64,000 nucleotides of DNA from Telmatactis stephensoni (lineage: Eukaryota > Cnidaria > Anthozoa > Actiniaria > Isophelliidae), in NCBI GenBank assembly GCA_029948255.1, contig JALIZF010001793.1, positions 120,001 through 184,000 on the forward strand, written 5' to 3'. Below, piece by piece: positions 1 through 12,049 of this stretch. Numbering within the stretch: position 1 is the first letter of the stretch; the number at the start of each line of letters is the position of its first letter. A program made the translations under genes and the position numbers. The notes beneath the pieces are model-generated. The model had not been told where the DNA came from. It did no database searches and saw nothing but the letters and a program-made list of their open reading frames with translations.

Positions 1-1310
1 CCGTTGTCACTATACACTAATTCGAAGGTTTTACTATCTTCCGCGCTTTTAAAGAAATGTTTGCCATAATTTTCTGAAAGGATTTGAGTTTTTGCACAAG
101 ACAGTGATGGTTTTGTTTGGGTGCCAGCCCAAAAGTGAATGGGCCAAGACTTGTTTAAATTTGAGGACGGCTGAACTATTTGCCAGTCAAGAATTGTGCT
201 TGTAAATCTCGAGTCCTTGGATCTCTTTGGATGGCCAAAATCAATCCATTTTGGATTCTTGGACAATCGCTATCGTAAAGATAAAGTTTTGGAGCAGCTC
301 AAGAATTTTTGGGTAGGTTTTAACGATATTTTCGATTGTTGCAAGAGTCATGAGTTGCCGTGACAGACTGACGGCCAAAGGTCATGGATTCAAAGTTAGC
401 TATAAATATTTTCATTGAACTTGCTAAAACTATTCGTTGTGTGGCTCTCTTTGAAAGCCCTTTGAAGCCTATTCAGTGCTCGATGTGATAGAATAAAGTT
501 TTTAACTATCTCAATCCTAATTTGGCCTTTATTTGTTATCAGAATTTACTTAATTCTCAGCAGCGATGAAATCGCCGCGGCAAAATCAAAACAGTTCAAA
601 TTAACATGAGAACATTTATTCCTTACTCATGTGTATTCTAATTTGCCGGATAGGCAAGGTAGAGAGTTTTACAAAACTGAGGTTATTGTAAAAATATGAT
701 TGAATATAAGGTAACTGCATAAACATGGAATTTGTAAATTGAGTATCATAAATGTGGTGTTCGTCAATGATTTAAGCTGACAGTTGTTATAGTAACCACA
801 TTTCCTCAACTCTGATTGGCCGAAGTAGTATTTACAAAATATCTCCAAAACTGGATATGAACCGGACTGTTTGTTTTGAAATAGGAACAATTTCGCGCGC
901 GACCCTTTATAACTATTTTGCAAACTGCGAGCAGTCCCACTTTTCTCTCCAATTAAATTTCTCTCCGACCATTGTCTTCTCCTCAGCTCATTCATATTCT
1001 CATCTCCACGCGTCCAGATATTCTAAAAAAAAACTTCAGGAAAAAATGATTCCGGAGGGGAAAAGTGTTCGAGAGCGCTCACAGTATGGTTACAATGTAT
1101 TTTTTCTAGATTTTTATCCTTCACTAACTTGTTTAAGTATACATTGCTTTTCAATACTCACCCCAAAGCCCCCTGGTTATTTTTCGTCGTTTTACTGGAA
1201 ATAAGAGGAATAACAATTTGAGGTAATCAATCGCACATTGAACTGTTTCCAAATACAAAAAGGGGGCAACTTAAGACGATGATCGCGGTCTGAACCGAAA
1301 ACTATCCTAC
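1..1310. other. Unassigned region downstream of the galaxin-like gene
   Basis: I see no convincing gene here. The last exon of the galaxin-like gene (minus strand) should lie in or beyond this stretch, because a good splice donor closes its repeat exon at 1311. I could not choose a terminal exon. Short open frames on both strands lack family features. Confidence 0.4.
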
Positions 1311-3756
1311 CTGGAACCAAACAAGGGCATGCTCGAGGAGTTATTTTCCCATCACAGCATTTCCTAGCACTTCTTCTAAAACAAATTCCGCCACAAACTC
1401 CAAATCCGAGTGGGCAGCAGATATGTGCTCGAGGAATTCTTCTCCCGTAACAGCATCTCTGGGTTCTTGGATTGTAGCATTCTCCACCACAACAAGGATA
1501 TGCTCGAGGAATTATTTTCCCATCACAGCACTTCCTAACACTTCTTCTAAAGCAAATTCCGCCACAAATTCCGAATCCGAGTGGGCAGCAGATATGCTCT
1601 CGAGGAATGCGTCTTCCGTAACAGCACCTCTGGATTCTTGGATTATAGCAATTTCCACCACAAATTTCAAGCCCACGCGGACAGCAGTTGCGTGATTTGG
1701 GTACAACTTTTCTTCCGTAACAGCACCTCTGGATTCTTGGATTATAGCAATTTCCACCACAAATTTCAAGCCCACGCGGACAGCAGTTGCGTGATTTGGG
1801 TACAACTTTTCTTCCGTAACAGCATCTCTGGATTCTGGGATTGTAGCAATTTCCACCACAAATTCCAAATCCGCGTCGGCAGCAGTTGCTTGATCGGGGC
1901 TCAATTCGTCTTCCTTGACAGCATTTCTGAGATCTTTGATTGTAACACCTTCCGCCACAAATTCCAAATCCATCCGGACAGCATATTTGTGATTGCAGAA
2001 TCCTTTTGCCGTTACAGCATTTGTAGTGATGTGGGTTGTAGCATCTACGGTTGCACATTCCCCACCCATGCGCACAGCACTGTAATTTTTTGTCAGTGAG
2101 TCTACCGTCACAGCATTTGTGACGATGTGGGTTGTAGCATTTGTTATTACCACAAGGGTGCAGACCTCGATTGCAGCATCTACGTCCTTTGGAGATGATA
2201 CTTCCATAACAGCACTGCTGTTTGGATGGTCGATAGCATTTACCTCTGCACTTGTGTGAACAGCCGCACGGCGTTGCCTTTCCAACGACTTTTCCTCTGC
2301 AGCATTTCTGTTTGTTTGGATTCAAGCATTTGTTTTGGCAGGCGTGCTTGCAACAGCGCCATGGTCGTTTGATGACTTTCTTTTTGCAGCACTGCTGATT
2401 CCATGGATTGTAACATTTATTGTTACATTTGTATTTGCAGACTTTCTTTTCGTAATTTGGATCTGAAATAACAAGGAACCTCTTTAAAATGGACACCAAG
2501 AAGAAGACAAATGGTCGTAATCAGTATAGAAATGTCCGTTTTATAGAAGAATAAGTTTCATTTACAAGAAATATATTGAGATTCCAACTGTCGCGACATA
2601 GAGACTTGTCTGTTATATATAGCGAGGTAGATAGATACCGGTAGATAGGGCTATCTGTTGGATAAATCTTCATCTAGTGGATAAAATGATGGCATTTTGC
2701 AATGAAATTGTTCATTGGATAAGGATTTATCCAACAGATCGTGCTACCCAAGCAACCTGGCCTTCGTGCAATCGGTCTCTTAATCGAGTCTCCATACATT
2801 TCCTTTTAAATTAAACTTTTATAAAACTGACACGGCTCCCTATTATGGACACTTTATTCTTCGGCCTTTTGGTGATCGCTTTTAACATCTTCCACTATAC
2901 ATCAGAATGAATTACAACAGGTGGAATACGTACTTTTTCTTAGATCGATCTATGAAATGGAGACCTATAGCTAATGCGTGATTCTGAACCTGTAACTGCT
3001 GCTATATTTTCAGTGGATGGTTGTATCAAGCCCGGGCACACGATGTAGCTTTTTCTGCAACATCATCGCGCGCAACCTGTCCACCCTTGCAGTATTCCGC
3101 GCGATGTTGCGCGATCATAAACCAGTAACGGCAGCGCGCATCTGTTGCAGGGATGAACACACGGTGTAACTCAATGTTGCAGAAAAACGTTGCAAGAAAA
3201 GTTGCCCTTTAGAAAAGTTTCAACTATATTACACAATTTCTTGTTCTACCTTGGTAATTGCCAATTGTGAAATATTTGATTTCAGCCTCATTCTCATCAT
3301 TATCATTCGTATAATTATCAGAATCATTTTCTTTATATTTCTCTGCATCAGGATAGAATATGTCTACTGGTCTATCCAAATTATCATCTTCATCATTAAG
3401 GAAAGCGTCTACTTCCCTCTGGTCATCACCATCAAGAGCTTCGTCGTCATCGATGTCAAAATTATCGTGATCAACAACACTTTTGGCGACTCCTTCGACA
3501 TTTCCTTCTAAAATCAATAGAATAAGATTGTTAGAAGCAATCAATTTGCAGGGCCCATCTAGACACCAGCCTATAAGTGCTGTATATATAATTAAAGTCT
3601 TTATCTTATGTAATTTGGGTTTATACCTTTGGCCAGTTGTTCAGACTCCTGTATACTTCCTATGCTGGCATCATCTCCCAAGACCTGGGTACTTGAAGTC
3701 ACACCAGAGAAAAACAACCAGAAAACACAAAAGTGAAGAAAGTGTTTCAACATCAT
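1311..3756 (-). CDS. Galaxin-like secreted matrix protein with acidic N-terminal region (3 exons resolved)
   Basis: Exon 1 is 3756 down to 3627 and starts with ATGATG. It encodes a signal peptide (MMLKHFLHFCVFWLFFSG) and ends AAAG|GTATAA. Exon 2 is 3507-3250, preceded by TTTTAG and ended by CAAG|GTAGAA. It encodes about 86 residues very rich in Asp and Glu. Exon 3 is 2462-1311, preceded by TTATTTCAG and ended by TTCCAG|GTAGGA. It holds about 22 dicysteine motifs of the type CYNPxxQRCCYGR. All three junctions are phase 1, so the join stays in frame (43, 86 and 384 codons). Galaxins are known from coral skeletal organic matrix, and galaxin-like proteins with acidic N-termini have been described in Acropora. 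The inferred product is secreted, cysteine-cross-linked and possibly calcium-binding through the acidic stretch. The terminal exon is not found. If exon 3 were not spliced, the frame would run on to a stop at 1192. Confidence 0.85.
1612..1809 (-). repeat. Two identical 99-bp tandem units in the galaxin-like repeat exon
   Basis: The units at 1612-1710 and 1711-1809 look identical base for base. Each encodes one 33-residue galaxin module. Neighbouring modules are diverged, so this pair looks like a recent in-frame duplication, or an array kept uniform by conversion. Confidence 0.85.
2648..2752. repeat. Short foldback element in intron 2 of the galaxin-like gene
   Basis: The left arm, GGGCTATCTGTTGGATAAAT, is matched in inverted orientation by ATTTATCCAACAGAT...GCTACCC on the right. 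The loop is about 60 bases. It looks like a small non-autonomous MITE. Confidence 0.55.
3033..3205. repeat. Decayed foldback/MITE-like repeat rich in TTGCA words
   Basis: TTTTTCTGCAACAT on the left recurs inverted as ATGTTGCAGAAAAA on the right, with GCGCGC words between. It resembles the TTGCA-rich element at 60266-60672. The ends are too worn to define a target-site duplication. Confidence 0.35.
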
Positions 3757-3995
3757 TATTCCTCCACTAGAGTAAAACTGTTTACTTGTTCTTGGAGAAA
3801 TGGCTACTCGAATTTCAACAATACGAAAATAATTTAAATAATGGACCGGAATGTATACAACTAGACACGATACTTGAAGTAAGTGCCCTTTGAAAACAAA
3901 TGTATATTTGATTAAATTCTTTCTGCATCAGAGATCATTTTTCTGCTACGGTAGTTAAACTCAATGGAGGGGCTTTTAAAGTCCATTTAAAAATG
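3757..3995. promoter_or_regulatory. 5' flank of the galaxin-like gene
   Basis: This AT-rich stretch lies directly upstream of the minus-strand signal-peptide exon and would hold its promoter and 5'UTR. I recognise no specific control motif. Confidence 0.3.
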
Positions 3996-4725
3996 GAGTT
4001 GAAACGACTGATTGAAAGATGCAATTAGAAGTAATCACGGAATATTTTAGTGAGCTAAAAAAGATACCTCACTTGACAGAAACTCGAGATAAGTTTATTC
4101 CAGCAAAATCTTTCGATTAGATTTATTTCTATTAAATGAAATTCACTTACACAATGCAAAAAAGTTGGATATTATATTAATGTTCGATTCGCAACATAGA
4201 ACATCTTAATTTGCAAAACAAATGTTGCGTGTTTAAGTTGGATTTATATCAGATAATCAAATAATGATATTGAATTTTCAACAACGCATCAATAGCGTTA
4301 TTTTTAAGTATCTTATCTGAAATCAAAGTAGAAAACAGTACTTAAAAAACTTTTGTTTCGATACAAAAACAAAACTACTAGTGGCTAACTTCTAGTTGTG
4401 CTGTAGAAGACTCAAAAAAGTCCAAATTTCACTGATTTTGCAACTCTCGTAAATAGAAAGTAAATAAGTAAAATAAATAATCATTTAAAAGTAACTAAGG
4501 ACTCTTAAGATAAACACACCAAAAATAAATCAGTTCCCGTTACACAGTTTGGTCTACCTGTGTATACGCCTCATTCGACTTAGGTTCTAGCGCTGGTTAT
4601 AGGAACGCCTGCTAAAAACGGTGATGCAAAAATCAAAACAACGGTGCAAGGGACGTGGAAGGGGAGGCCGTGTCAGGAACGTAAGTCGCTACGTAGAGTG
4701 TTAACGTGAAATTGCAAAAGATCAC
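3996..4725 (+). pseudogene. Partial duplicate of the TRPT1 5' region and exon 1
   Basis: This stretch is clearly homologous to 6781-7640, for example GACTGATTGAAAGATG, CTCGAGATAA and TATAGGAACGCCTGC in the same order. Its end matches TRPT1 exon 1 and donor (GGACGTGGAAGGGGAGGCC, then AACGTAAGTCGCTACG). About 115 bases including the start codon are missing, so it cannot make TRPT1. It is best read as an old direct duplication of the promoter and first exon. Confidence 0.7.
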
Positions 4726-4816
4726 GGAAACTGGCTACCTTCCTACGAGAATTCTCTGAGTCATTCTTCAAGTCCATGGACCCTTGCGTGCCATGGCTTC
4801 TTCCCCGATGTATACG

Positions 4817-4950
4817 TATTTATCCCACACCAGAAAAAAATACAGGCAATCAGAAAGCAGGAAAGCCGTTGTATATTCGGCGGTATTCAACTGATCCTTC
4901 CCGTGATACATTGCGCCAATTTGCTGTATTTTTTCTGGCGTGGGATAAAA
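4817..4950. repeat. Small hairpin/MITE
   Basis: TTTATCCCACACCAGAAAAA on the left and TTTTTTCTGGCGTGGGATAAA on the right are inverted copies about 75 bases apart. No coding content is seen. Confidence 0.55.
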
Positions 4951-5337
4951 TAGTTATACATTAGTTTCTCGTGGCATACTGTGGATATCCCACTCGTCAC
5001 TCGTATTTTCTTTGTATATACACTCGCCTAAAGGCTCGAGATATTTAGCAGTATTTAGCAGGGCAAATGGTACCTATTTTGTGCAGACAGCTTTAAAAAA
5101 ACTCCATAAATGTTTTGTGTGGATTATAGGTGTTTATGGAAGTACCAATAACTTGAAATAATCCTTTCAAACTGCCACATTTCACAGTGCGGCTAAAGAC
5201 AGGAATCCAGTCCGGCCTGATTGGTTGATTTGTCAATTGCGTAAAGATGACCAGCGATTGGTCGGAGAACAATGGGGGCAGATTGGCAACTAGAAACGCT
5301 ACGGTATGATTTTCTACGTTCCGTAAATCGATCAAAT

Positions 5338-5460
5338 ATGGCAGCCTTTCAAAGAACTCGCCAATGCTTCGTTTGGTTTTGCAAATCTTCCAACAAGCGT
5401 CTCTTTTCACAATCTGCTCAATTACAAATGAAAACAGATGACAAATCCAATACAACAAAG
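5338..5460 (+). CDS. Possible orphan first exon with a mitochondrial-type leader
   Basis: An ATG opens 41 codons beginning MAAFQRTRQCFVWFCKSSNK, followed exactly by a strong donor (ACAAAG|GTAAGA). The residues are rich in Arg, Lys, Ser and Gln and have few acids at the start, as in mitochondrial targeting peptides. I find no matching downstream exon before TRPT1. It may be a gene remnant, a gene whose later exons I missed, or chance. Confidence 0.3.
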
Positions 5461-5705
5461 GTAAGACAACGTTTCAGAAGTCAGGGGGACCCTGAAAAAA
5501 ACAACTGTATTTGCTGGAGTTCTCATCTCTTGGCAAAATTGTTCTACAACTCACAGCTATCATAGATAAGAAATGACATTGATATACGACAATCGAATTA
5601 ATCTCACTCGTAGAAATTTCGATTATATCAATCAGAAATATAGACTAAATGTTCAACAAGAATACCATTTCATTTATACTTTTATGCCAACAAAATACAC
5701 TATGA

Positions 5706-6323
5706 ATAATGCACTTACATTTGCTTCCCCGTGGGTAGACCCCAGGGACACTCCCGGGGAATTGTTTTTCGTGACAAACAAAAACCATCTAAAGCCCCTG
5801 GGTAAAGGGCATAAAATTAATGACAAATAGCCCTTCTAAATAATGGCGAGCTCATAGCAGTCTTCAGTCATCGGTTCCTCGCGAGCAAATCAACCAGCAA
5901 CTGACGAAGGACCTGTCGTTCACAGTCCGAAACCTGTCTTGCATTAGTAACAGTTCTACACGAACTGACAAGATGACTACACATTTATAAATCGCAGCCT
6001 CTGCTCTCTGCTCACTCTGCTAGCTTTAACAATGGCATTACGGTAGAAGAAAAGAAGAATCTCCTTATTAATAGGGTTTGACATCGAAATTTGGCATCGA
6101 AATGAAATAAAATGGTGCGAAAAAACTTTGGTCTAGAGCGATGTAGTGTTGCTCAAAAGTCGAACAAATCCCGTGGGTATGTCCCCGTGGTCCAGCGAAG
6201 TCGTTTCCAAAACTAAACAACTCCCCTCGCCCGCGGAGGAAAAAGAAATACCAAAGCTGTACCATTCCCCTTGGGTTCCCGTGGGTGTCGACCCACGGGG
6301 AAGCAAATGATAAGTGCATAAGT
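5706..6323. repeat. Foldback element with about 50-bp inverted ends
   Basis: The left end, ATGCACTTACATTTGCTTCC then CCGTGGGT, is mirrored by CCCACGGGGAAGCAAATG then ATAAGTGCAT on the right. GC-rich CCCCGGGA-type words lie just inside both ends. No transposase frame is visible, so it is probably non-autonomous. Confidence 0.6.
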
Positions 6324-6780
6324 CGGTATATTATGTTATCGTTATCCACATTTTTCGTCTTAGTTTTTTCATCGGACCATGATTTTTGAGCTGGGTTCCG
6401 CACTAAGTGCCCTAACAATAACAGCATAAATTATATGCAAGTTGTGGGGGGCGGAGGGCGGGGAGCGGAGAGGGGGGGGGGGGCGGGGGCTAATCAACAA
6501 AGCCTTACAGGGGTAGGCTCCACCCCGAGCTCGAAGGCCTTACCATTTTACGTATAAATTTTCAACAACAAAAAAGGTGCCCATTGAAAACCTTTTCTCT
6601 TAAAACGATACAGACAGTTTCCCCTGCCCTCTTTGATACTTCAAACCAATGAATGAAATCCCTACCTTTTATATACAGTATATATCCCTGCATCATGAAA
6701 AAGTCCCTGAACCCTTTCACTTTAGCTTCCCCGCATAGTCGGTTATTCCCTTTAAAAACAATGTACTAATTATTTGTTTG
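6324..6780. other. Intergenic, with a G-rich tract near 6445-6490
   Basis: I see no gene. The run of about 12 Gs and neighbouring GGGCGGGG is low-complexity sequence. Confidence 0.4.
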
Positions 6781-7550
6781 GAGTCGAAATGACTGATTGA
6801 AAGATGTCATTAGAAGCAATCACGGAATATTTTAGCTAGCTAAAAATGAAACCTCAATTGACAAAAACTCGAGATAACTTTATTCCACCAAAATATTCCG
6901 ATTAGACACATCAGTTTCCATAAAATTAAATTCACCTACACAATGTGAAAAAAGTTGGATACTATATTATGTTCGATTCGCAACATAGAACATCTTTAAT
7001 TTGCAAAACAAATGTGGCGTGTTTAAGTTGGATTTATATTAGATAATGGTATTGAACTTTCAACAACGCATGCATCGACAGTGTTATTTTTTAGTATCGG
7101 ATCCGAAATCAAAGTAAATTAAAAACAGTTCTTAAAGAACTTTTGTTTCAATGCAAAAACTAAACTACTATAGCTAGTTTCTAACTATTAGTCAATACTA
7201 GTCGTTCTATAGAAAACTCAAAAAGTCCATATTTCACTAATTTGCGACTCCCGTAATTACAATATAACTATGTAAAATCAATAATCATTTTAATTGAAAG
7301 ACTTTTAGTTTTAGATAAAATAAATAAAAACCGCCGTTCCTCAGTTCTATTACACAGTTTGGGCTACCTGTGTATAGGCCTTACTCGACTAGGCTCTGGC
7401 GGCTGATTATAGGAACGCCTGCTAAAAACGGTGATGTCAGCAATGAAAAACAGTGGTGCAACATTACCGGAGCTACTATTTCACGTATGTTCTGAGCGAT
7501 ATAGTTTGTAGGCGACCAAGAGTTGTAGCATAGATACACTAGGAAGCTCC
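6781..7550 (+). promoter_or_regulatory. 5' flank of TRPT1 (intact copy of the duplicated segment)
   Basis: This region lies directly upstream of the TRPT1 start codon and is the intact partner of the relic at 3996-4725. The shared order of blocks and the intact exon 1 here show which copy is the gene. No clear TATA box is assigned. Confidence 0.5.
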
Positions 7551-10382
7551 ATGGCGACAAATCGCGGCCGTGCTGGACGTGGAAGGGGAGGCCGTGCCAG
7601 GAATGTAAGTCGCTACGTAGAATGTTTTTAAAAATCAACAAAATTTTACATCATTTATTAGATCACGGAAGCTTCGCTTTTGTACGTCTCCAGTTCTGCA
7701 ACCATGAGAAAGTTCGTTGTGTTTTGAGCATTTACAAACAAGTAACCTTCGGGAAATCACGATTTGGTGATCAGATGCTGGGAAATCGGTAACTGTTTGA
7801 GATTTGGTGATCATTTATTGATACCTTTTAGGGGTAAAAATAGCTTGATCAACACAAGCTTGACAACTTCCCGAAGATCATCCCGTACCGTCCCCCCCCC
7901 CCCCACCTGCCCCCCCCCCCACCTGTCCCCCCCCTCTCTCTCTCTCAGGTATCAATTTTGATAACAGTGTTAGAGTATACTCTAGAAGTTGCTTTGTAAC
8001 AAAATATATATATATATATAAATTTGGTTTTTGTTTTCCAAGGACAATCCTGATGTGAAGTTTTCCAAGGCATTATCTTATCTCTGCCGCCATGGTGCAG
8101 AAAAGGAAGGCCTCAAAATGCAAGATGGTAAATCAGTATTGCAGTGAAATCCTTCAGCTGTTAGACACAAAAATATGTTATGAATATTTTTTATCTGTTT
8201 CTAAAAGGTTGTCCTTGATTTTGCTGCATTTTGCATTCCAAAATGCATTAGGTCAATGTGCAATAATAGGGCTATAAGGAAATGTAACGATATTGAATAT
8301 GTCTGACCTCTCAAGCCAAATCTCAGCAGCCTAGTTTCCTGTGGATTTTTGATGCAAAAAAGGAAAAGAAATCTCAAATTTACGATGCATTTTAGTCTTG
8401 GAATGCAACATGCAACAAAATACAGACAATTTGGAAATGTGCTGGATTTTTCTTTTCTTTTCTTTTCAGGAGGATTTTTGTTTGTTGATGAAATACTTCA
8501 ACTAAAACAGTTTTCCAAGTACACTGCAGAAAAGCTCAAACATATTGTTGATACCAATGATAAAAAACGATTTGCTCTTAAAACTGATGAAGAATCTGGT
8601 AGGCTGATGGTTAGAGCTAATCAAGGACATACCGTTGAGGTTTGTATTTACACTGTTGCCATGGTAACAGATCCCTAGGGCATAGGTACATACCACTCCT
8701 CACCTTGCTGACTTATTGTAACTCGACTTTTGATGTGAAAGGTTGAAGGTCTTGAACTGGAACCAATAAATGACTACTCACAGGCTCCTACTGTTTTACA
8801 TGGAACGTACCTTGAAGCATGGCAGTTTATAAAAGAACAGGTGAATATAGTGGTCTTTGAATCTTATTTAACCCCTTTTAGCTTAACCCACAAGCTAGTG
8901 ATTAATTTTTTCATTGATGTGTTGTGCTTCAATTACTAATCCATCCATCCATTTAATTTATTGATTCACTCACTCAGTCATTGTTTTAATCATTCATGGC
9001 TTTAATCATTCATTGATTTATTCATTTACTCATCCATTCATCCTGACCTTTCACTCATCCACTCATCCATTCATTCATTTATTCATTCACTTCTCCATCC
9101 ACTCAATCATTTGTCCATCAACTCGTCCATTCGTTACCTTACTCATTTATTCATTTGCTCATTCATCCACTCAAACTCATTCAGTTTATTATAATGTTAA
9201 GTCAATTCATTCTTTTACTCATTCATTCATTCATTCCTTCATTCATTTACTCATTCATCCACACATTGATTCATTTAGTTTTGCAATGTTATCAGTAAAT
9301 TAGTCTATCCATTACATACATTGATGCATTATACCTGTCTAGGGCTTATCAAGAATGGCAAGAAATCACATCCACTTTGCACCAGGAGAACCAGGAGAAG
9401 ATGGTGTTATTAGTGGCATGCGTAAAAGCTGTCAAGTTATAGTCTACATCAACATTGATAAAGCAATCCTAGGTATTAATATTGTCTAACTTCAACTCAA
9501 GTTGCCAGACTTGATTTGAGTACATTATGACAACAGACACATCAGGTCACCTAGCTTTTGGAATTCTATAACTCCCAATTTTGGGAATTTGATTCCAGTA
9601 ATCCTTTTTTCACCTCACTGCAATTCAACTTTCATAGAGAGCATGCTCTCTTGCTTCCATCTGATCTTTCTGAGTGACACCAAGCATCTTGTTAAATATG
9701 GCTCAAAAGGGAGACTCAAAAATCTACTGTACTTTTAATGTACTGTCTGCCATCCAGAAGATTGGAAAATTGGTGCATTTACGTTAAATAAGATCAGGGG
9801 CCCATTATGGCTCCTGATAAGATCAGTTTTCTTTCTTTTTCATTTTTCTTTGATATCGTGAAATGAAAATTCGGCACTGAAAATTTCTAGCATGAGGAAT
9901 ATTAAACCTTTATCTTTTTTGTTGAAACCTAGTCCAAAATCTCTGTTGCATATCTCATTTTTGGTCTGGGTTATTGTCTTCATTTTTAGATGGCTACAAG
10001 TTTTTCAGATCTGCCAACAATGTGATTCTCTGTCCAGGAAATGACCAAGGATTCCTGCCAACTAAGTACTTTGAGAGAGTCATTCAGTTAAGACCAAGTA
10101 TGTGCCTGCCTATCATAAAAAAAAACTTTGGCCTTACCCCACTTTCCCCCCGATCCCCCAACTCCCATATCCCCCCCCCCCCACCCCCCACCCACACCCC
10201 CACCCCCACCACACACACACATTTTACCACATTTATATATGTTTCTTTACTGGCCTCTTCATAGAGGTAAAAATAAAAAGAGCGAACTACTAAAAGGTGG
10301 CTCCACAGAGTTTGCGAGATAAATATTTGTGCCTAATTTAGATTTTTGCCCTATTTTAGGAAAGGAACTGACATTCACCTGA
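7551..10382 (+). CDS. TRPT1: tRNA 2'-phosphotransferase (Tpt1/KptA family), seven exons
   Basis: Exons are 7551-7604, 8043-8127, 8470-8639, 8742-8840, 9343-9472, 9990-10097 and 10360-10382. All have GT/AG junctions, and the joined length is 669 nt (222 aa plus TGA). The start follows a Gly/Arg-rich leader (MATNRGRAGRGRGG). The family signatures are SKALSYLCRHGAEKEGL, RANQGH, LHGTYLEAW, HIHFAPGEPGE and GMRKSCQVIVYI. Known Tpt1 catalysis uses an Arg-His-Arg-Arg set, seen here as R34, H35, R95 and R163. The enzyme removes the 2'-phosphate left at the tRNA splice junction, using NAD+. The length is usual for the family. Introns carry low-complexity tracts but no break in the frame, so the gene looks functional. 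Confidence 0.93.
7892..7945 (+). repeat. C-rich/CT low-complexity tract in TRPT1 intron 1
   Basis: Runs of C are broken by CCACCTG and end in a short TC repeat. It is simple sequence that can also seed false frames. Confidence 0.85.
8935..9305 (+). repeat. Degenerate ATTC/ATCC tetranucleotide repeat in TRPT1 intron 4
   Basis: Imperfect tandem ATTCATTCATCCACTC-type words fill most of the intron. The repetitive reading frame across it is an artefact. Confidence 0.85.
10165..10232 (+). repeat. C/CA low-complexity tract in TRPT1 intron 6
   Basis: Poly-C passes into CCCACCC and then CA repeats. It gives overlapping proline/histidine-rich frames that are not genes. Confidence 0.85.
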
Positions 10383-10865
10383 GAGATTAACGAGATGAAC
10401 AAGATTTCATAATCTTATAAATTTCCTTTCACGGAAATAAGTTACACATCTAAATTACCACCAAAATGACCAAAAATTTTACTTTAGACTTCTAATTTCG
10501 CTTCCTTCTTTCCACTCTTCTCTTTTCGGCAATTCTACGTAAAAACAACGCCAATTCCACGGCAGTTTTGTAAATTCGCTTCTCCGTTGAATACACCTGT
10601 ACAATAATTCGGGTGAAGATAAAAATTTGTACAAATAAATTTGCAAAAAAAAGTTTTCCTGTATTTTTTTTCTGATAGATTATTTTTACCGCATTTTACC
10701 CATGCGAGCAGGTTCTTTTTCGAAACCTCAGCATCCTGAAAACCGTGTTTGGGCACTACTTAGAAAAAGTGCTTGAGAAATTAAAGTACATCGAAAAGAC
10801 AATGCGTCATCTGATCAAAATCACTCTTTTTGCGTAAAAAATAAGTGCAGTACAATTTAATCCTC
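10383..10865. other. TRPT1 3' flank, no gene seen
   Basis: AT-rich sequence follows the TRPT1 stop. A short minus-strand open frame around 10535-10756 has no recognisable features. Confidence 0.4.
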
Positions 10866-11200
10866 AGTCGACAGCGAATTCTGTCATGGAGCTACAATCA
10901 TTGCCATAATACTTGGCACGTTCGCATGTTTTGGCTTGTGCCGAAATCGGGTTTTACTTAGTCGCGCGTCCCCCCTCCCCCCTGTACAATGTTGCTGTTT
11001 CCCCAAGGCAAGTTGGTACCCCAGATCAGACGGACCAACTCCCTACCCAACCACAGGACTCCCAACATTGTACAGGGGGGAGGGGGGTTTTGTGCTAGTT
11101 AGCTTTAGGGAAAGTGCCCAATAAAATATCAATAACGGTTAAGCGTGCCAACTAATTCTGGCAATGATTGTAGTTAATCCGCAGTGAATTCACCCGTCTT
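10866..11200. repeat. Foldback element with nested inverted blocks
   Basis: The outer arms ACAATCATTGCCA...TTGGCACG and CGTGCCAA...TGGCAATGATTGT are inverted copies. Inside them CCCTGTACAATGTTG pairs with CAACATTGTACAGGG. It looks like a non-autonomous DNA transposon. Confidence 0.6.
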
Positions 11201-11582
11201 CTGCGTCAGTCTTTTGGCTTGCTCAAATGAAATCTACAGGAGCTCTGCAATACGCAGCCATGGATCTCTGAAGTGTGGCCCGGCTTGTAACGTTTACGAA
11301 CGTCGAGGAGTTCACATTTACTTATCAAAATTAATGTTACAACAAGAGTACATAAACAAATAGATCATTTCGATATTGTAATATTCCGAATATGTCATGA
11401 TTTACACTGATGACATTGCCAGCCATTTATACGTTGACATTCGTGTGTGTTGGATTTTAGTGATTTCTATCCTACTATATTACGGGTGAGTAGCGTTGGC
11501 TTGAATTTTTCGGCCCGACAGCGTTTCTGAAGTAACACACGTGCATGCGTGCGAAAACGTCACGCTCTTTTCAAGTACAGGT

Positions 11583-11678
11583 GTCATCCCATCTACGTTT
11601 CCATCTGCGTTTCCATCTACGTTTCCATCTACGTTTCCATCTACGTTTCCATCTGCGTTTCCATCTGCGTCACGTTAC
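11583..11678 (+). repeat. 12-bp tandem repeat (TTTCCATCTACG)n
   Basis: About eight copies are present, with a TACG/TGCG alternation. The repeat is multiple-of-three and gives an artefactual frame. Confidence 0.85.
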
Positions 11679-12049
11679 GTAAATTCTTTAGAAATGACGA
11701 CAACTGGCTTTCCGTGAGTCAAAACCCTCAAAACAAATTTGCATTACCTTGGATCGATCATTTGAAGTGATTGACGGATACGTGAATATAATAAATACAA
11801 CCACTTAAAGAGGCAACTCAATATTTAACGACTTTCTGCATCGGACAGTCAAAGTTATATGAACATCCAAAATTTTGACAGCCTCTAAGTTTTTCAACTT
11901 CAGAATTCAGAAAAAAAATCCCCCCAATGAGAATTTTCCTCTCAATCATAAGAATGCAATTACGTTTTTAGTATAACCTCGAGTGAACCAGCTTAACAGC
12001 TTTGTTACTGTACATTACGTTGACACGACGGTTGGATGGCTAAAAATAC

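Noticed and set aside
1581..2099. 172-codon plus-strand frame
   Set aside because: Antisense shadow of the galaxin-like repeats, repetitive for the same reason.
1512..2285. 257-codon minus-strand frame overlapping the galaxin-like exon
   Set aside because: It is a second frame of the same repeat array. The dicysteine frame has the family motif and matching splice phases.
9013..9303. His/Ser/Phe-rich frame
   Set aside because: Tetranucleotide repeat inside a TRPT1 intron.
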